The position numbers and the translations under genes are program-made. This document shows positions 1 through 8,254 of a stretch of DNA of 64,000 nucleotides, piece after piece (the stretch's first letter is position 1; the number at the start of each line of letters is the position of its first letter). Origin of the DNA: an uncultured Sphingomonadaceae bacterium (GTDB lineage: Bacteria > Pseudomonadota > Alphaproteobacteria > Sphingomonadales > Sphingomonadaceae). Under the pieces are notes generated by a model. The model searched no databases. It saw nothing but the letters and a program-made list of their open reading frames with translations, and was not told where the DNA came from. The stretch spans positions 310,001 through 374,000 of the forward strand of contig CANMBD010000001.1 of NCBI GenBank assembly GCA_947495985.1, given 5' to 3'.

Positions 1-447
1 ATCGGTGCTGACGGAGAAACGGAGATCGCATTGTTCAGACCATAGATTAAAGGCTGAGGCGACATCGCGCTCAATATCGGCTTGTGCCATCTTGGTAGAA
101 AAGCTGTTGAACCTGTAGGTGAGGTCTGAGTTTTCCCATCGGCTGACTGCAGTGAATGCCGCGCTCATAGGGGGAATGTCTACAAAACCACAACGGGGTT
201 TTGCCATTTCGCAAAGTGTGGCCTGATCCAGGTTACCGGTAGCGGGCAAACCGAAACAACACTGATAAAGCCGCACGGCTTTCTCGGTGGCATAATCATA
301 TTCACCATCATGCAGTGTGCCAAACCGATCCTGAAGATATCCGTAGTGCCGAAGGTACGATTGGATGCCCTGAATTTCGTCGCCCGACATGTCACCTGAG
401 AGCATATCGTTGAGCGACATTTGAGAGATATTTGGGGGTGTTGTCAT
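1..447 (-). CDS. Matrixin-like secreted metalloprotease, N-terminal part (partial)
   Basis: The frame opens with ATG at 447 and runs off the left edge, so only about 149 residues are visible. Residues about 20-85 resemble a peptidoglycan-binding type 1 domain (pattern IQSYLRHYGYL, then AVRLYQ and LPATGNLDQAT). It is followed by MAKPRCGFVD, which matches the cysteine-switch motif PRCGxPD that keeps matrix metalloprotease zymogens latent by placing Cys on the catalytic zinc. Next comes a stretch like the start of a matrixin catalytic domain (WENSDLTYRFN, then VASAFNLWSEQCDLRFS). The zinc-binding HExxH site would lie outside the window. No clear signal peptide is visible at this start. Family call from motif; substrate unknown. 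Confidence 0.75.
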   Translation of the reverse strand, partial: MTTPPNISQMSLNDMLSGDMSGDEIQGIQSYLRHYGYLQDRFGTLHDGEYDYATEKAVRLYQCCFGLPATGNLDQATLCEMAKPRCGFVDIPPMSAAFTAVSRWENSDLTYRFNSFSTKMAQADIERDVASAFNLWSEQCDLRFSVSTD

Positions 448-501
448 CGGTCTTACCTCTGTGAAAGAGTGTTAGCGCTGTTCTCCACCCCCGAAATATC
501 C

Positions 502-530
502 CCGGGCATTTGTTGCGACCCAATGCCCGG
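502..530. repeat. Perfect 9-bp hairpin between two minus-strand genes
   Basis: CCGGGCATT at 502-510 pairs with AATGCCCGG at 522-530 around an 11-nt loop. It sits between the lipoprotein stop at 542 and the protease start at 447. Neither strand has a proper U-run after it, so it may be a rho-independent-like stop without a tail, or an mRNA-stabilising hairpin. Confidence 0.45.
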
Positions 531-541
531 TTATATGGGAC

Positions 542-868
542 TTATTCGGATGTTTCCGTTTCGCTTTCAGCGGTGGAAGATTCTGTCGCATCATCGGTTG
601 CGCCGTCTTCGCCTACCGGAGGAATAGCTTCACTTGCTTCTGGCAGCATTTCATCTGCTGGTGCTGCGCCTCCTTCAAGGCCGCCAGTTGCTGGCGCGCT
701 ATCATCCATTGGTGCCGTATCCACCGGCTCTTCCATTGGTGAAGCTTCCATTCCCGTGCCATCTTCCAGGCCATCAGCGGCCGGGTCTTCTGCGGGCGGT
801 GCATCGCAAGCAGCAAGCGCAAATATTGCAGGCGTCAAAATCAATGCTGGTTTAAATAATTTTTTCAT
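542..868 (-). CDS. Small acidic lipoprotein, function unknown
   Basis: A 108-residue protein starts with a lipoprotein signal (MKKLFKPALILTPAIFALAAC), with a lipobox LAAC placing the lipidated Cys at about residue 21. The mature part is low-complexity, rich in Pro, Ala, Glu, Asp and Met, with no recognisable fold, and ends in Glu/Thr/Ser repeats. A purine-rich site (GGAAGAG) precedes the ATG. The neighbouring minus-strand genes also encode exported products, but hairpins on both sides suggest separate transcripts. I do not recognise a family; the signal and reading frame are well supported, the function is not. Confidence 0.65.
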   Translation of the reverse strand: MKKLFKPALILTPAIFALAACDAPPAEDPAADGLEDGTGMEASPMEEPVDTAPMDDSAPATGGLEGGAAPADEMLPEASEAIPPVGEDGATDDATESSTAESETETSE

Positions 869-896
869 GAGCTCTCTTCCTTGTCAGAGATATATG

Positions 897-939
897 GCGG
901 CCAACCGAGCAGGGAGGGAGAATTGCTCAAGTTGGCCGC
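897..939. repeat. Long hairpin upstream of the lipoprotein gene
   Basis: GCGGCCAAC at 897-905 pairs perfectly with GTTGGCCGC at 931-939, and inside it GAGCA pairs with TGCTC, leaving a purine-rich loop. It lies between the stop of the Ca-binding repeat gene (985) and the lipoprotein start (868). On the minus strand no U-run follows, so it could end transcription of the upstream gene weakly or form a 5' leader structure. Confidence 0.45.
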
Positions 940-984
940 GCACGTTAGGCACAGTTTAGGCTGATTGGGCCTTATATGCTTTGA

Positions 985-1266
985 CTATTTAGGATCGGGC
1001 GCGCCGTCACCGTCCTGGTCAAAAGCATCCGGGGCACCATCGCCATCGGTGTCCCAGCTATCAGGCTTACCGTCGCCACGTTGGTCCCAGGCATCCATTA
1101 CGCCATCACCATCAGTATCGATGGTTGCAGGTGCTGCCTCTGGGGCCGGGGCCGCTTCTGCTGCACCTTCTTCCGGTGCTTCAGCACCAGCATCTTGCGC
1201 AAAACTTGGGGCGGCAATCAAAGTTGCAGCGCCAAAGGCAGCCGCGATCATTGGTAGTTTTTTCAT
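985..1266 (-). CDS. Secreted thrombospondin type 3 repeat calcium-binding protein
   Basis: The protein is about 93 residues from the Met chosen at 1266 (MKKLPMIAAAFG). An in-frame ATG five codons upstream at 1281 is possible and also has a purine-rich site before it. A Sec signal ends at SFAQ/D. An Ala/Glu/Pro-rich linker follows, then a C-terminal half built from repeated Asp-rich loops of the form DTDGDGxxDxxDxxGDGxPD, the calcium-binding signature of thrombospondin type 3 repeats. Such loops typically bind Ca2+ in surface or outer-membrane proteins; this one has no anchor or enzymatic domain. It probably acts as a small periplasmic or extracellular Ca-binding protein, role unknown. Confidence 0.72.
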   Translation of the reverse strand: MKKLPMIAAAFGAATLIAAPSFAQDAGAEAPEEGAAEAAPAPEAAPATIDTDGDGVMDAWDQRGDGKPDSWDTDGDGAPDAFDQDGDGAPDPK

Positions 1267-1484
1267 CTTACTCAACTCCATCGTTAACCCCCTGCCTGAT
1301 TAAAAAATGGTGGTTATCGGGCGACATTCCAGAAGTTAGCGTTCAGCAGACCAGCCAGCGCGTTCAAGCGAAAAATGGCTGAAACTCGTCGGAAACGAGA
1401 GGCGTTCTACCCGATTCGATGAGATTTGGGTTCGGGTATTTTACAGTTTTGAGAATCGATTTCAGGTTCGCATAACTATATTGC

Positions 1485-4400
1485 CTAATGAAAATCCCGT
1501 GATTTGGGCAATATCCTGACGTTGCGCGGATGACCGCTGCGGGGATATTTGGGTTTGGGCAGGAGTGCTCTTGCTTTGTGCTGTTCTGCCTGCCTGTCCT
1601 CGTTGCGATAGACAGGGCGATTAACTTCATCGGCTCTTGCCATGGATATAGGTGTTTGCTCATGCTCGGCAATTGTATCGAGCATGGTGGTGCAGTCCTC
1701 GACTTTACTGACCATCAAATGAGTCACGCCCTCCTTGCTATGCTGGATCTCGCCGGATGCCAGCATCAATCGTGCCGCCATGACTGGCCGGCGCATGGCT
1801 TCGAACCGGCTGGCCCAGAGCAGCAGATTGGATATTCCGGTCTCATCCTCCAGCGTAATGAAAATCGCATTGCCCTTGCCGGGTCGCTGACGGATCAGGA
1901 CGACGCCGGCGACTTGAGCGAAGCTGCCGGTTTTGGCCTTGGCTATCTCGGCACAGCTCATCACACCCATGGTGCGGAATTTATCGCGCAGGAACTCCAT
2001 CGGATGACCTTTAAGGGACAGACGGATGCTCTGATAGTCGGTGACGACATGCTCGCTTTTGGTCATGGCGGGCAAGCGCGCATCCTCTTCTTCAGCTTGC
2101 TCGCGTGCTTGTGCCGCTTCGAACAAGGGCAGGGTATTTGATGGCGTACGCCGCACTTCCCAAAGTGCTTGCCGCCGGTCGAGACCGATGGAGCGACAGG
2201 CATCGGCATCCGCGAGCAAGCGTAGCGCGCGGGCAGGCAGTTTCGCTTGGTGGGCCAGCTGCTCAATCGACCGGAATGGACGGGTTGCGGCTATCAACTT
2301 GGACCATTCTTCCCGGAAACCATCAATCTGGCGCAGACCAATGCGCAGGGCATGAGGATGTTCACCATGTGCCACGTCTTCCAGGCTATTGTCCCAATCG
2401 CTATGGTTGATATCGACGCCGCGCACTTCAACGCCATGTTCTCGGGCATCACGGACAATCTGGGCGGGCGCATAAAAACCCATCGGTTGGGAGTTAAGCA
2501 AAGCAGCAGCAAAGACCGCCGGGTGATGGCACTTAATCCAGGAACTGATGTAGACCAATATGGCGAAAGACTGGGCATGGCTTTCAGGGAAGCCATAGCT
2601 GCCAAAGCCCTGTATCTGATTATAGCAGCGCTCGGCAAAATCGCGCTCATAACCGCGCGCGACCATGCCTTCGATCATCTTTTCCTGAAAATGGTGGATA
2701 GTCCCGACATTGCGAAAAGTCGCCATGGCGCGGCGCAGCTTGTTGGCATCAACGGCCGAAAAATCTGCTGCAACAATAGCGAGCTTCATTGCCTGTTCCT
2801 GAAACAACGGGACGCCGCAGGTCTTGCCGAGCACCGAATGCAGCTCATCCCGGGGATGCGGCGGTTTGGGGGAGGGGAGCGTGATGGCTTCTACACCGGA
2901 CCGCCGCCGCAAATAAGGGTGCACCATATCCCCTTCAATCGGGCCGGGCCGAACAATTGCGACCTGAATGACTAGGTCATAAAATTCGCGCGGACGGAGA
3001 CGGGGGAGCATGTTGATCTGCGCGCGGCTTTCGACCTGGAACACGCCGATGCTGTCGCCCTTGCACAGCATGTCATAGGTCGCCTCATCCTCTTGCGGGA
3101 TGGTGGCAAGGGCATAATCGCCAAGATCGTGATCGCGCATCATATCAAACGCCTTGCGGATGCAGGTCAGCATACCGAGCGCCAGCACATCGACCTTCAT
3201 CAAGCCAAGTGCATCAATATCATCCTTGTCCCACTCAATGAATGTGCGGTCCTCCATCGCTGCATTATGGATCGGCACGGTTTCATCAAGCCGGTCCTGG
3301 GTAAGGACAAAACCGCCAACATGCTGTGACAAATGTCTGGGAAATTGCAGGATATCGCGAACTAGATCGCCCAGTCGCACGATATCAGGACTATCAGGAT
3401 CAAGGCCTGTTTCCTTGAACCGGCTATCAGGGGCTTTGCTTGAATAGCTGCCCCATACAGTGCTCGACAGCCGCGCGGTTATATCTTCCGACAGATCCAG
3501 TGCCTTACCGACTTCGCGGATCGCGCTGCGAGAGCGATAATGGACGACCGTGGCGGCAATACCGGCGCGGTGGCGACCATAGCGATCATAAATATACTGG
3601 ATCACCTCTTCGCGGCGTTCATGCTCGAAATCGACATCAATATCGGGTGGTTCCTTGCGCTCTTCCGATATGAAGCGGGAGAACAGCAGGTCATGTTTCA
3701 TCGGATCAACCGAGGTGACGCCAAGCAGGAAACAGACGGCGCTATTGGCGGCCGAACCGCGCCCCTGACATAATATGCCTTGGGACCGTGCATATTTGAC
3801 AATGTCATGGACGGTCAGAAAATAGGGCGCATATTCCAGTTTCTGGATCAGGCGCAGTTCGTCTTCGACTTTTGAGCGGAGCGTGCTTGGAATACCTTCA
3901 GGATGCTTCTCTTGCGCTGCGCTCCAGCTGAGATGCTCCAGCCAGTCTTGCGGCGTCCAGCCTTTCGGTACAGGTTCATCGGGATAATGATAGCTGAGTT
4001 CGTCCAGGGTGAAGTCAATGCACGCCAGCAGTTTCTGGGTTTCTGCTATCGCGTCCGGACAGTCGGCAAAGAGCCGCGCCATTTCTTGCGGGCTTTTCAG
4101 ATGCCGTTCGGCATTGGCGGCGAGCAGGCGGCCTGCTTTGGCGATGGTCGTTTTTTCTGCGATACAGGTGAGGATGTCATGAAGCGGACGCTGCTGCGAC
4201 GTTGCGTAAAGTGGGTCGTTGGTGGCGAGTAGCGGGATGTCAGTGGCTTGCGAAAGGTTTTGCAGTTCAGCCAGTCGGCGCTTGTCGCATCCGGTGCGCG
4301 GCATGGTGGCACCGATCCACAGATGAGGAGTAAGGGCGCGGAGTCGAAACCAGAAATCATCTGAGCCAATATCATTCACTGCCCCACTTTGCGCCGGGAA

Positions 4401-4823
4401 GACAACCAGTGCCATGTCCTCTGCCCATTCAAACAGGTCTGCTTCATATAAGAAGCAATCGCCCTTCTCGGCGCGCAAATTACCGGTGGAGAGTAATCGG
4501 GTCAGTCGTCCCCAACCATAGCGGGTCGTCGGATAGCCAATGATATCCGGTGTCTCATCCGCAAAGACCAGTCGCGCGCCAACGATGAGTTTGAAATCCG
4601 GTAGGGCGATGCCTTCTTCTGCGGCATCCTCATAAGCGGTACGCAGGGCAACATGAGCACGAACGACGCCAGCGACGCTGTTCCGGTCAGCAATGCCGAT
4701 ACCGGTCATGCCTAGCAGCATGGTTTGTGCCACCATATCAGTAGGGGAAGAGGCCCCGCGTAAAAAGCTGTAGTGGGTTGCTGCGCACAGTTCGGCAAAG
4801 ATGGGTTCGGGCGGGCCTGTCAC
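1485..4823 (-). CDS. dnaE2: Error-prone DNA polymerase III alpha subunit DnaE2
   Basis: This is the mutasome polymerase that extends across damaged template bases with ImuB. The N-terminal PHP domain starts near residue 17 (THYSFLRGAS; GIADRN follows). The catalytic palm carries PDIDVDF at about residues 393-399, preceded by GRGSAANSAV. The C-terminus ends in the family-typical PKSRDFH. The open frame extends upstream to 4985, but I place the start at GTG 4823 because it overlaps the imuB stop as GTGA, implying translational coupling, and gives 1112 residues, within the usual DnaE2 range. The homology to other DnaE2 begins just after this codon. No Shine-Dalgarno is evident. It belongs to the SOS operon imuA-imuB-dnaE2. 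Confidence 0.93.
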   Translation of the reverse strand: MTGPPEPIFAELCAATHYSFLRGASSPTDMVAQTMLLGMTGIGIADRNSVAGVVRAHVALRTAYEDAAEEGIALPDFKLIVGARLVFADETPDIIGYPTTRYGWGRLTRLLSTGNLRAEKGDCFLYEADLFEWAEDMALVVFPAQSGAVNDIGSDDFWFRLRALTPHLWIGATMPRTGCDKRRLAELQNLSQATDIPLLATNDPLYATSQQRPLHDILTCIAEKTTIAKAGRLLAANAERHLKSPQEMARLFADCPDAIAETQKLLACIDFTLDELSYHYPDEPVPKGWTPQDWLEHLSWSAAQEKHPEGIPSTLRSKVEDELRLIQKLEYAPYFLTVHDIVKYARSQGILCQGRGSAANSAVCFLLGVTSVDPMKHDLLFSRFISEERKEPPDIDVDFEHERREEVIQYIYDRYGRHRAGIAATVVHYRSRSAIREVGKALDLSEDITARLSSTVWGSYSSKAPDSRFKETGLDPDSPDIVRLGDLVRDILQFPRHLSQHVGGFVLTQDRLDETVPIHNAAMEDRTFIEWDKDDIDALGLMKVDVLALGMLTCIRKAFDMMRDHDLGDYALATIPQEDEATYDMLCKGDSIGVFQVESRAQINMLPRLRPREFYDLVIQVAIVRPGPIEGDMVHPYLRRRSGVEAITLPSPKPPHPRDELHSVLGKTCGVPLFQEQAMKLAIVAADFSAVDANKLRRAMATFRNVGTIHHFQEKMIEGMVARGYERDFAERCYNQIQGFGSYGFPESHAQSFAILVYISSWIKCHHPAVFAAALLNSQPMGFYAPAQIVRDAREHGVEVRGVDINHSDWDNSLEDVAHGEHPHALRIGLRQIDGFREEWSKLIAATRPFRSIEQLAHQAKLPARALRLLADADACRSIGLDRRQALWEVRRTPSNTLPLFEAAQAREQAEEEDARLPAMTKSEHVVTDYQSIRLSLKGHPMEFLRDKFRTMGVMSCAEIAKAKTGSFAQVAGVVLIRQRPGKGNAIFITLEDETGISNLLLWASRFEAMRRPVMAARLMLASGEIQHSKEGVTHLMVSKVEDCTTMLDTIAEHEQTPISMARADEVNRPVYRNEDRQAEQHKARALLPKPKYPRSGHPRNVRILPKSRDFH

Positions 4824-6397
4824 GCGAACAGGCCATGGATATACCAGTCCGGGCTGGCTTTTTCCGATCCGTACAGGCCATACCGGAACAGCCAGTAGCG
4901 CCGCCCGCGAACATCCTCGACCCGGTAATAATCGCGGGTCAGGCCGCCTTTTCCGGCCTGTTGCCCATCGCGCCTTTGCCACCATTCCGAAGCGATGCGT
5001 TCGGGGCCTTCATAACAGCTGACCCGGTGGGTTTTGCGCCGCCAGGTAAAACGATAGGGCGGGCCATCCGGCACTTCGGCAAGTACCTTTATGTGTTGCG
5101 GCGGATCAAACATATGCAGGGGGCGCAAAGGTGGCTCTCCGGCTTTTGGGCTATCCCATTTTGTGGCCCACTCTTTGGGCGGACCGCTATCCAGAGCGGG
5201 CAGGGCAAGCAGCCCCTGTTCGGGAATATGACTGTCGGCCGGCATGAAATGCTGTACTTGTGCCCGCCCCAGCCGGACACTGAGCTGGCTGACCAATGCG
5301 GCTTGATTGCCTTGTTTATCTTCACCGCCTTCCAGGCGATATTGTTCGACCTCCAACGTATCGGTGGCGACTATCGACAGCCGTATCAAGTCATAACCAA
5401 AGCCGGGATTCAGCGGATCATTGAGCGCCTCGATCCGCTCCTTCAGCAAGCGTTTGAACAAAGCGGGGTCGCGGGTGGCGGGCGCTGTCTCGATCGCCAG
5501 ACGCGCGATGTCACCATCGCAGCGGAACAGCATCATGTGGACCATCCGTGCACCTTGGCCGCGCTCTTCCAGCTGCCGCGCCGCTTCGACAAAAAGCTCT
5601 TCCAGACAGCTTGTGGCAAAATCAACATGGGTGAGGGGTTCGGCAAAGCGGCGTTCGGTTGTGACATTGGCGAGCTTGCGGATCGGGTCTATCGGCCGGT
5701 CCTCAATTCCCATGATCCGGTCAAGTCGCAGCACGAGTGCAGAGCCGAAGCGCGCGACGAGAGTAGCGCGCGGCCGCTCGGCCAGATCACCAATATGATA
5801 AAGGCCAGCCCGTTCCAGCGCGCGGTGGTTCTTGTCATCCATGGCGAGTGCAGAGACGGGCAGTTGCGCCTCCGCGCCTTCTTTCAAGCCGTGATGGGCG
5901 AGGGCGATCGCCGCATCGGGTGTACCAGCCAAAGCCCATGACAGGCTAAATCCAGCCTGATCGAACCGGTCTTCGGCATCTTGCGCCAGTGCGGTTTCCG
6001 AAGCGAAGAAATGCGCACAGCCGCTAATGTCGAGCAATAGGGTGCGAGGCGGACTGACCGATACCATCGGGGTATAGCGCAAACAGGCATCGGCCAACCT
6101 GTCGAGCAGTGCGGCATCAGCCAGCACATCATGATCAAAAACCTTCAGGTCAGGCACGCGCGCCCGCGCATCAGCGAGCTTCATGCCGGGGCCAAGGCCT
6201 AGATACCCAGCTTCCCGGTCCACGGCCATCAACACCATGGCGCCCTTTACCTTCTCTATCAGGGCAAAGGGTGCCGTCAGTGGAGCGTCAGGCGCGTGCG
6301 CGTCTGTCTTCCGATATATTTTCGTGATCCGTTCTGATTCCAGATACGGCAGGAACAGCGCCAATATACGCCGCTTCCTGAAAGCTTCTTGTTTCAC
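4820..6397 (-). CDS. imuB: ImuB, catalytically dead Y-family polymerase homologue
   Basis: A 525-residue protein of the Y-family polymerase fold. The first strand reads LALFLPYLE where an active enzyme would carry the catalytic DxD. The LLLDISGCAHFF motif typical of ImuB is present near residue 120. Known ImuB proteins lack polymerase activity and act as the hub that binds the beta clamp, ImuA and DnaE2. The start at 6397 overlaps the 3' end of imuA by 110 bp. Starting later would remove the conserved first strand, so the overlap looks real. The stop overlaps the dnaE2 GTG by 4 bp. Induction is expected from the LexA box before imuA. Confidence 0.9.
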   Translation of the reverse strand: MKQEAFRKRRILALFLPYLESERITKIYRKTDAHAPDAPLTAPFALIEKVKGAMVLMAVDREAGYLGLGPGMKLADARARVPDLKVFDHDVLADAALLDRLADACLRYTPMVSVSPPRTLLLDISGCAHFFASETALAQDAEDRFDQAGFSLSWALAGTPDAAIALAHHGLKEGAEAQLPVSALAMDDKNHRALERAGLYHIGDLAERPRATLVARFGSALVLRLDRIMGIEDRPIDPIRKLANVTTERRFAEPLTHVDFATSCLEELFVEAARQLEERGQGARMVHMMLFRCDGDIARLAIETAPATRDPALFKRLLKERIEALNDPLNPGFGYDLIRLSIVATDTLEVEQYRLEGGEDKQGNQAALVSQLSVRLGRAQVQHFMPADSHIPEQGLLALPALDSGPPKEWATKWDSPKAGEPPLRPLHMFDPPQHIKVLAEVPDGPPYRFTWRRKTHRVSCYEGPERIASEWWQRRDGQQAGKGGLTRDYYRVEDVRGRRYWLFRYGLYGSEKASPDWYIHGLFA

Positions 6398-7106
6398 GGT
6401 TCCACTCCAAACGGGTATTCAGGCCATCCAGTCCACCACGATGGCGCATCAGCGTAATGTCAAAAACAGGATGACCGACGGCATTGGCGGCGAGGGCTTT
6501 TGAAGGCGCTGCGGCGACCTGCCAGCGGCTATAAGCGGCGCTCGGCATGGGTGCGGCTTTGTTGCGTAACATGAAAGTCGTCACGCCGGATTTTTTGGCA
6601 GAAAGAGACAGGCGCCGCGTCGCGGTCAGATCAAGGCCTTTGGGATTTTTGCCCGCCAGTTCAACAATCACCGATCCTATCGGTGCGCAGCGTACCGCGT
6701 CGGCAGCTGCGCGCAGCACGGCGATGCTATCCGGGGCGTCGATATATATTATGTGATCGGGATTAATCCCCAATTCGGCCAGACCGGGTGGGTAAAGTCG
6801 CCCCTGTCGCCGGGCTTCTCCCCGGTCCCGCACCCATATAATCGGCTGGTCCGCCGCCTTTGCTACCATCCGCGTGCGGGTTGCCAAGAGTAATGATAAA
6901 GCGGCGGCGCTGCTGCTGTCTTCAGGTTCGGCTGCGTGGATTTCATGGAGCTGCGCCAGCGGCAAGCCGTGATGAGAGCTTTCTCCGGAAAGCGCCATAT
7001 CAATAGTCCGGGCGCCAAAAGTGAAATGGTCGGCCGTCACACTGTTCAACATTTGTGACTTATCCGCACTAAACTTCTGAATTATATTCGAATCGATTAT
7101 GTTCAT
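6288..7106 (-). CDS. imuA: ImuA, RecA-like mutasome protein
   Basis: The first gene of the mutasome operon. It shows the diverged RecA-fold core of ImuA: LPLAQLHEIHA, then a strand before WVRDRGEARRQGRLYPPGL, and VIVELAGKNPKGLDLTATRRLSLSAKKSG-type segments. ImuA binds RecA and ImuB and helps load the translesion complex. I choose the start at 7106 (MNIID, 272 residues) rather than the upstream in-frame ATG at 7130, because a promoter and the LexA box overlap 7101-7144 and place the likely transcript start near 7110. The leader would then be only a few bases. Its 3' end overlaps imuB by 110 bp. Confidence 0.85.
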   Translation of the reverse strand: MNIIDSNIIQKFSADKSQMLNSVTADHFTFGARTIDMALSGESSHHGLPLAQLHEIHAAEPEDSSSAAALSLLLATRTRMVAKAADQPIIWVRDRGEARRQGRLYPPGLAELGINPDHIIYIDAPDSIAVLRAAADAVRCAPIGSVIVELAGKNPKGLDLTATRRLSLSAKKSGVTTFMLRNKAAPMPSAAYSRWQVAAAPSKALAANAVGHPVFDITLMRHRGGLDGLNTRLEWNRETRSFQEAAYIGAVPAVSGIRTDHENISEDRRARA

Positions 7107-7115
7107 GGTTTGTTC
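7101..7115 (-). promoter_or_regulatory. LexA (SOS) box of imuA-imuB-dnaE2
   Basis: The plus strand reads GTTC at 7101-7104, seven bases, GTTC at 7112-7115 (GAAC-N7-GAAC on the gene strand). This is the alphaproteobacterial LexA operator, a direct repeat rather than the E. coli palindrome. It covers the predicted transcript start and the imuA ATG, so bound LexA would block transcription directly. Confidence 0.75.
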
Positions 7116-7116
7116 T

Positions 7117-7144
7117 AATTTATAGAACATTCGAACCGGGTCAA
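7117..7144 (-). promoter_or_regulatory. Predicted sigma70-type promoter of imuA
   Basis: On the minus strand TTGACC (7144-7139) and TAAATT (7122-7117) are separated by 16 bp. A start about seven bases further falls near 7110, inside the LexA box and just before the imuA ATG. Confidence 0.45.
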
Positions 7145-7182
7145 GAGAATGGGCATTCCCAGGCCGTGATTTTACATTGCTG

Positions 7183-7219
7183 TATCCTGTTAGAATAGAC
7201 TATAAAGCCTGACAGGATA
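7183..7219. repeat. 8-bp inverted repeat flanking a TATAAA before the TIR gene
   Basis: TATCCTGT at 7183-7190 and ACAGGATA at 7212-7219 are exact inverted repeats separated by 21 bp, with TATAAA at 7201-7206 between them. It may be an operator or a leader hairpin for the TIR gene. Confidence 0.4.
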
Positions 7220-7237
7220 AAGGGATAAGGGACGGAT

Positions 7238-8242
7238 ATGGCGGACATTTTTATCAGTTATTCTAGAAATGATCGGGACCGCTGCACCGCCATCCGTGAT
7301 CATCTGGAGGCGTTGAAGGTCAGTGTCTGGTTCGATGCGGGCATTGGGGCGGGTTCATCCTTTGACCGCGAAATTGAACGCGAAATTGAAGCCGCCAAGG
7401 CTCTGCTGGTGCTCTGGACCGAAGAATCTGTCGAGTCCGACTGGGTTCGCAACGAAGCACGGACTGGCAAGGAACGCAGCGGACTGATCGCGGTGCAGCT
7501 GCGCGAATGTCAGCTGCCGCTCGAATTCCGGTCGGTGCAAGCAGAAGTCCTGGAGGAAGGTGCCGAGGGGACCGATAATCTCGTCTGGCTCAATATCCTC
7601 ACGCGCATTGGCGAACTTTTGGACCGCCCCGGTCTGGCGGAATATGCACGGCTCAAGGAAAAGGGCAGTACGGATGACTGGAAGGCCTGGCTCAGTCGTT
7701 ATTCTGCCGATCCACTCGCACCCAGTGTTATCGATCGCATCATCGAAAGCGCTACGCCCGATACCAGCCAGCAGCTAGCTGGCGAGCGTGCCAAACGCGC
7801 GGCCATGGAAGCCGAGCTTGGCGAACTGACCGCCGCGTCAAAAGCACAAGCCGGAGAGGTTGCCAGCAATGCCCGCGAGCTGGTCCGCCTGCGCCGCGAA
7901 CTGGATCAGGCGCAGTCCGGTCAGAAAGAAGCGGAGGCCGAACTGGAGCGGTTCCGGGAAGCCTCTGGCGGTAAATCAGGTGCCAATGATGGCGGATTGG
8001 CCGGACTGGGTATCGTATTGGAAGACAAGGTTGCGATCTATGTCGCTTTGGTCTTGTGGATCGTTGCGATACGGTTCATCTGGGATCCGTTAAGCGAGTT
8101 GATTAGAGGCTATGGCGGTCTGGGCGATGTGTTCTGGATCGCTTTTGGTGTCGTCACACTGGCTGTACCGGCAGGGCTGATGACGATGAAAATCCTGCGC
8201 AAGCGCAAAGCCATGGCCAATGAAGAGGAACTGGGTTCCTAA
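7238..8242 (+). CDS. Membrane-anchored TIR-domain protein
   Basis: A 334-residue protein. Residues 1 to about 130 form a TIR domain: box 1 is IFISYSR at 4-10, and SDWVRNE places a conserved Glu at 73, the position of the catalytic glutamate in NAD-cleaving TIR domains. Residues about 175-243 are a charged, heptad-like coiled coil. Two hydrophobic segments follow (about 265-283 and 297-318) with a basic tail RKRK. The layout suggests a cytoplasmic TIR domain tethered to the inner membrane. The gene stands alone: a minus-strand gene is on each side and no partner effector or sensor is adjacent. Whether it acts in defence, signalling or NAD metabolism cannot be told from sequence. The site AGGGAC precedes the ATG. 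Confidence 0.85.
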   Translation: MADIFISYSRNDRDRCTAIRDHLEALKVSVWFDAGIGAGSSFDREIEREIEAAKALLVLWTEESVESDWVRNEARTGKERSGLIAVQLRECQLPLEFRSVQAEVLEEGAEGTDNLVWLNILTRIGELLDRPGLAEYARLKEKGSTDDWKAWLSRYSADPLAPSVIDRIIESATPDTSQQLAGERAKRAAMEAELGELTAASKAQAGEVASNARELVRLRRELDQAQSGQKEAEAELERFREASGGKSGANDGGLAGLGIVLEDKVAIYVALVLWIVAIRFIWDPLSELIRGYGGLGDVFWIAFGVVTLAVPAGLMTMKILRKRKAMANEEELGS

Positions 8243-8254
8243 AATCAGACACCC

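Noticed and set aside
4778..5941. 387-codon plus-strand frame opposite imuB and dnaE2
   Set aside because: The minus strand has clear ImuB and DnaE2 homology; the plus product has no recognisable features.
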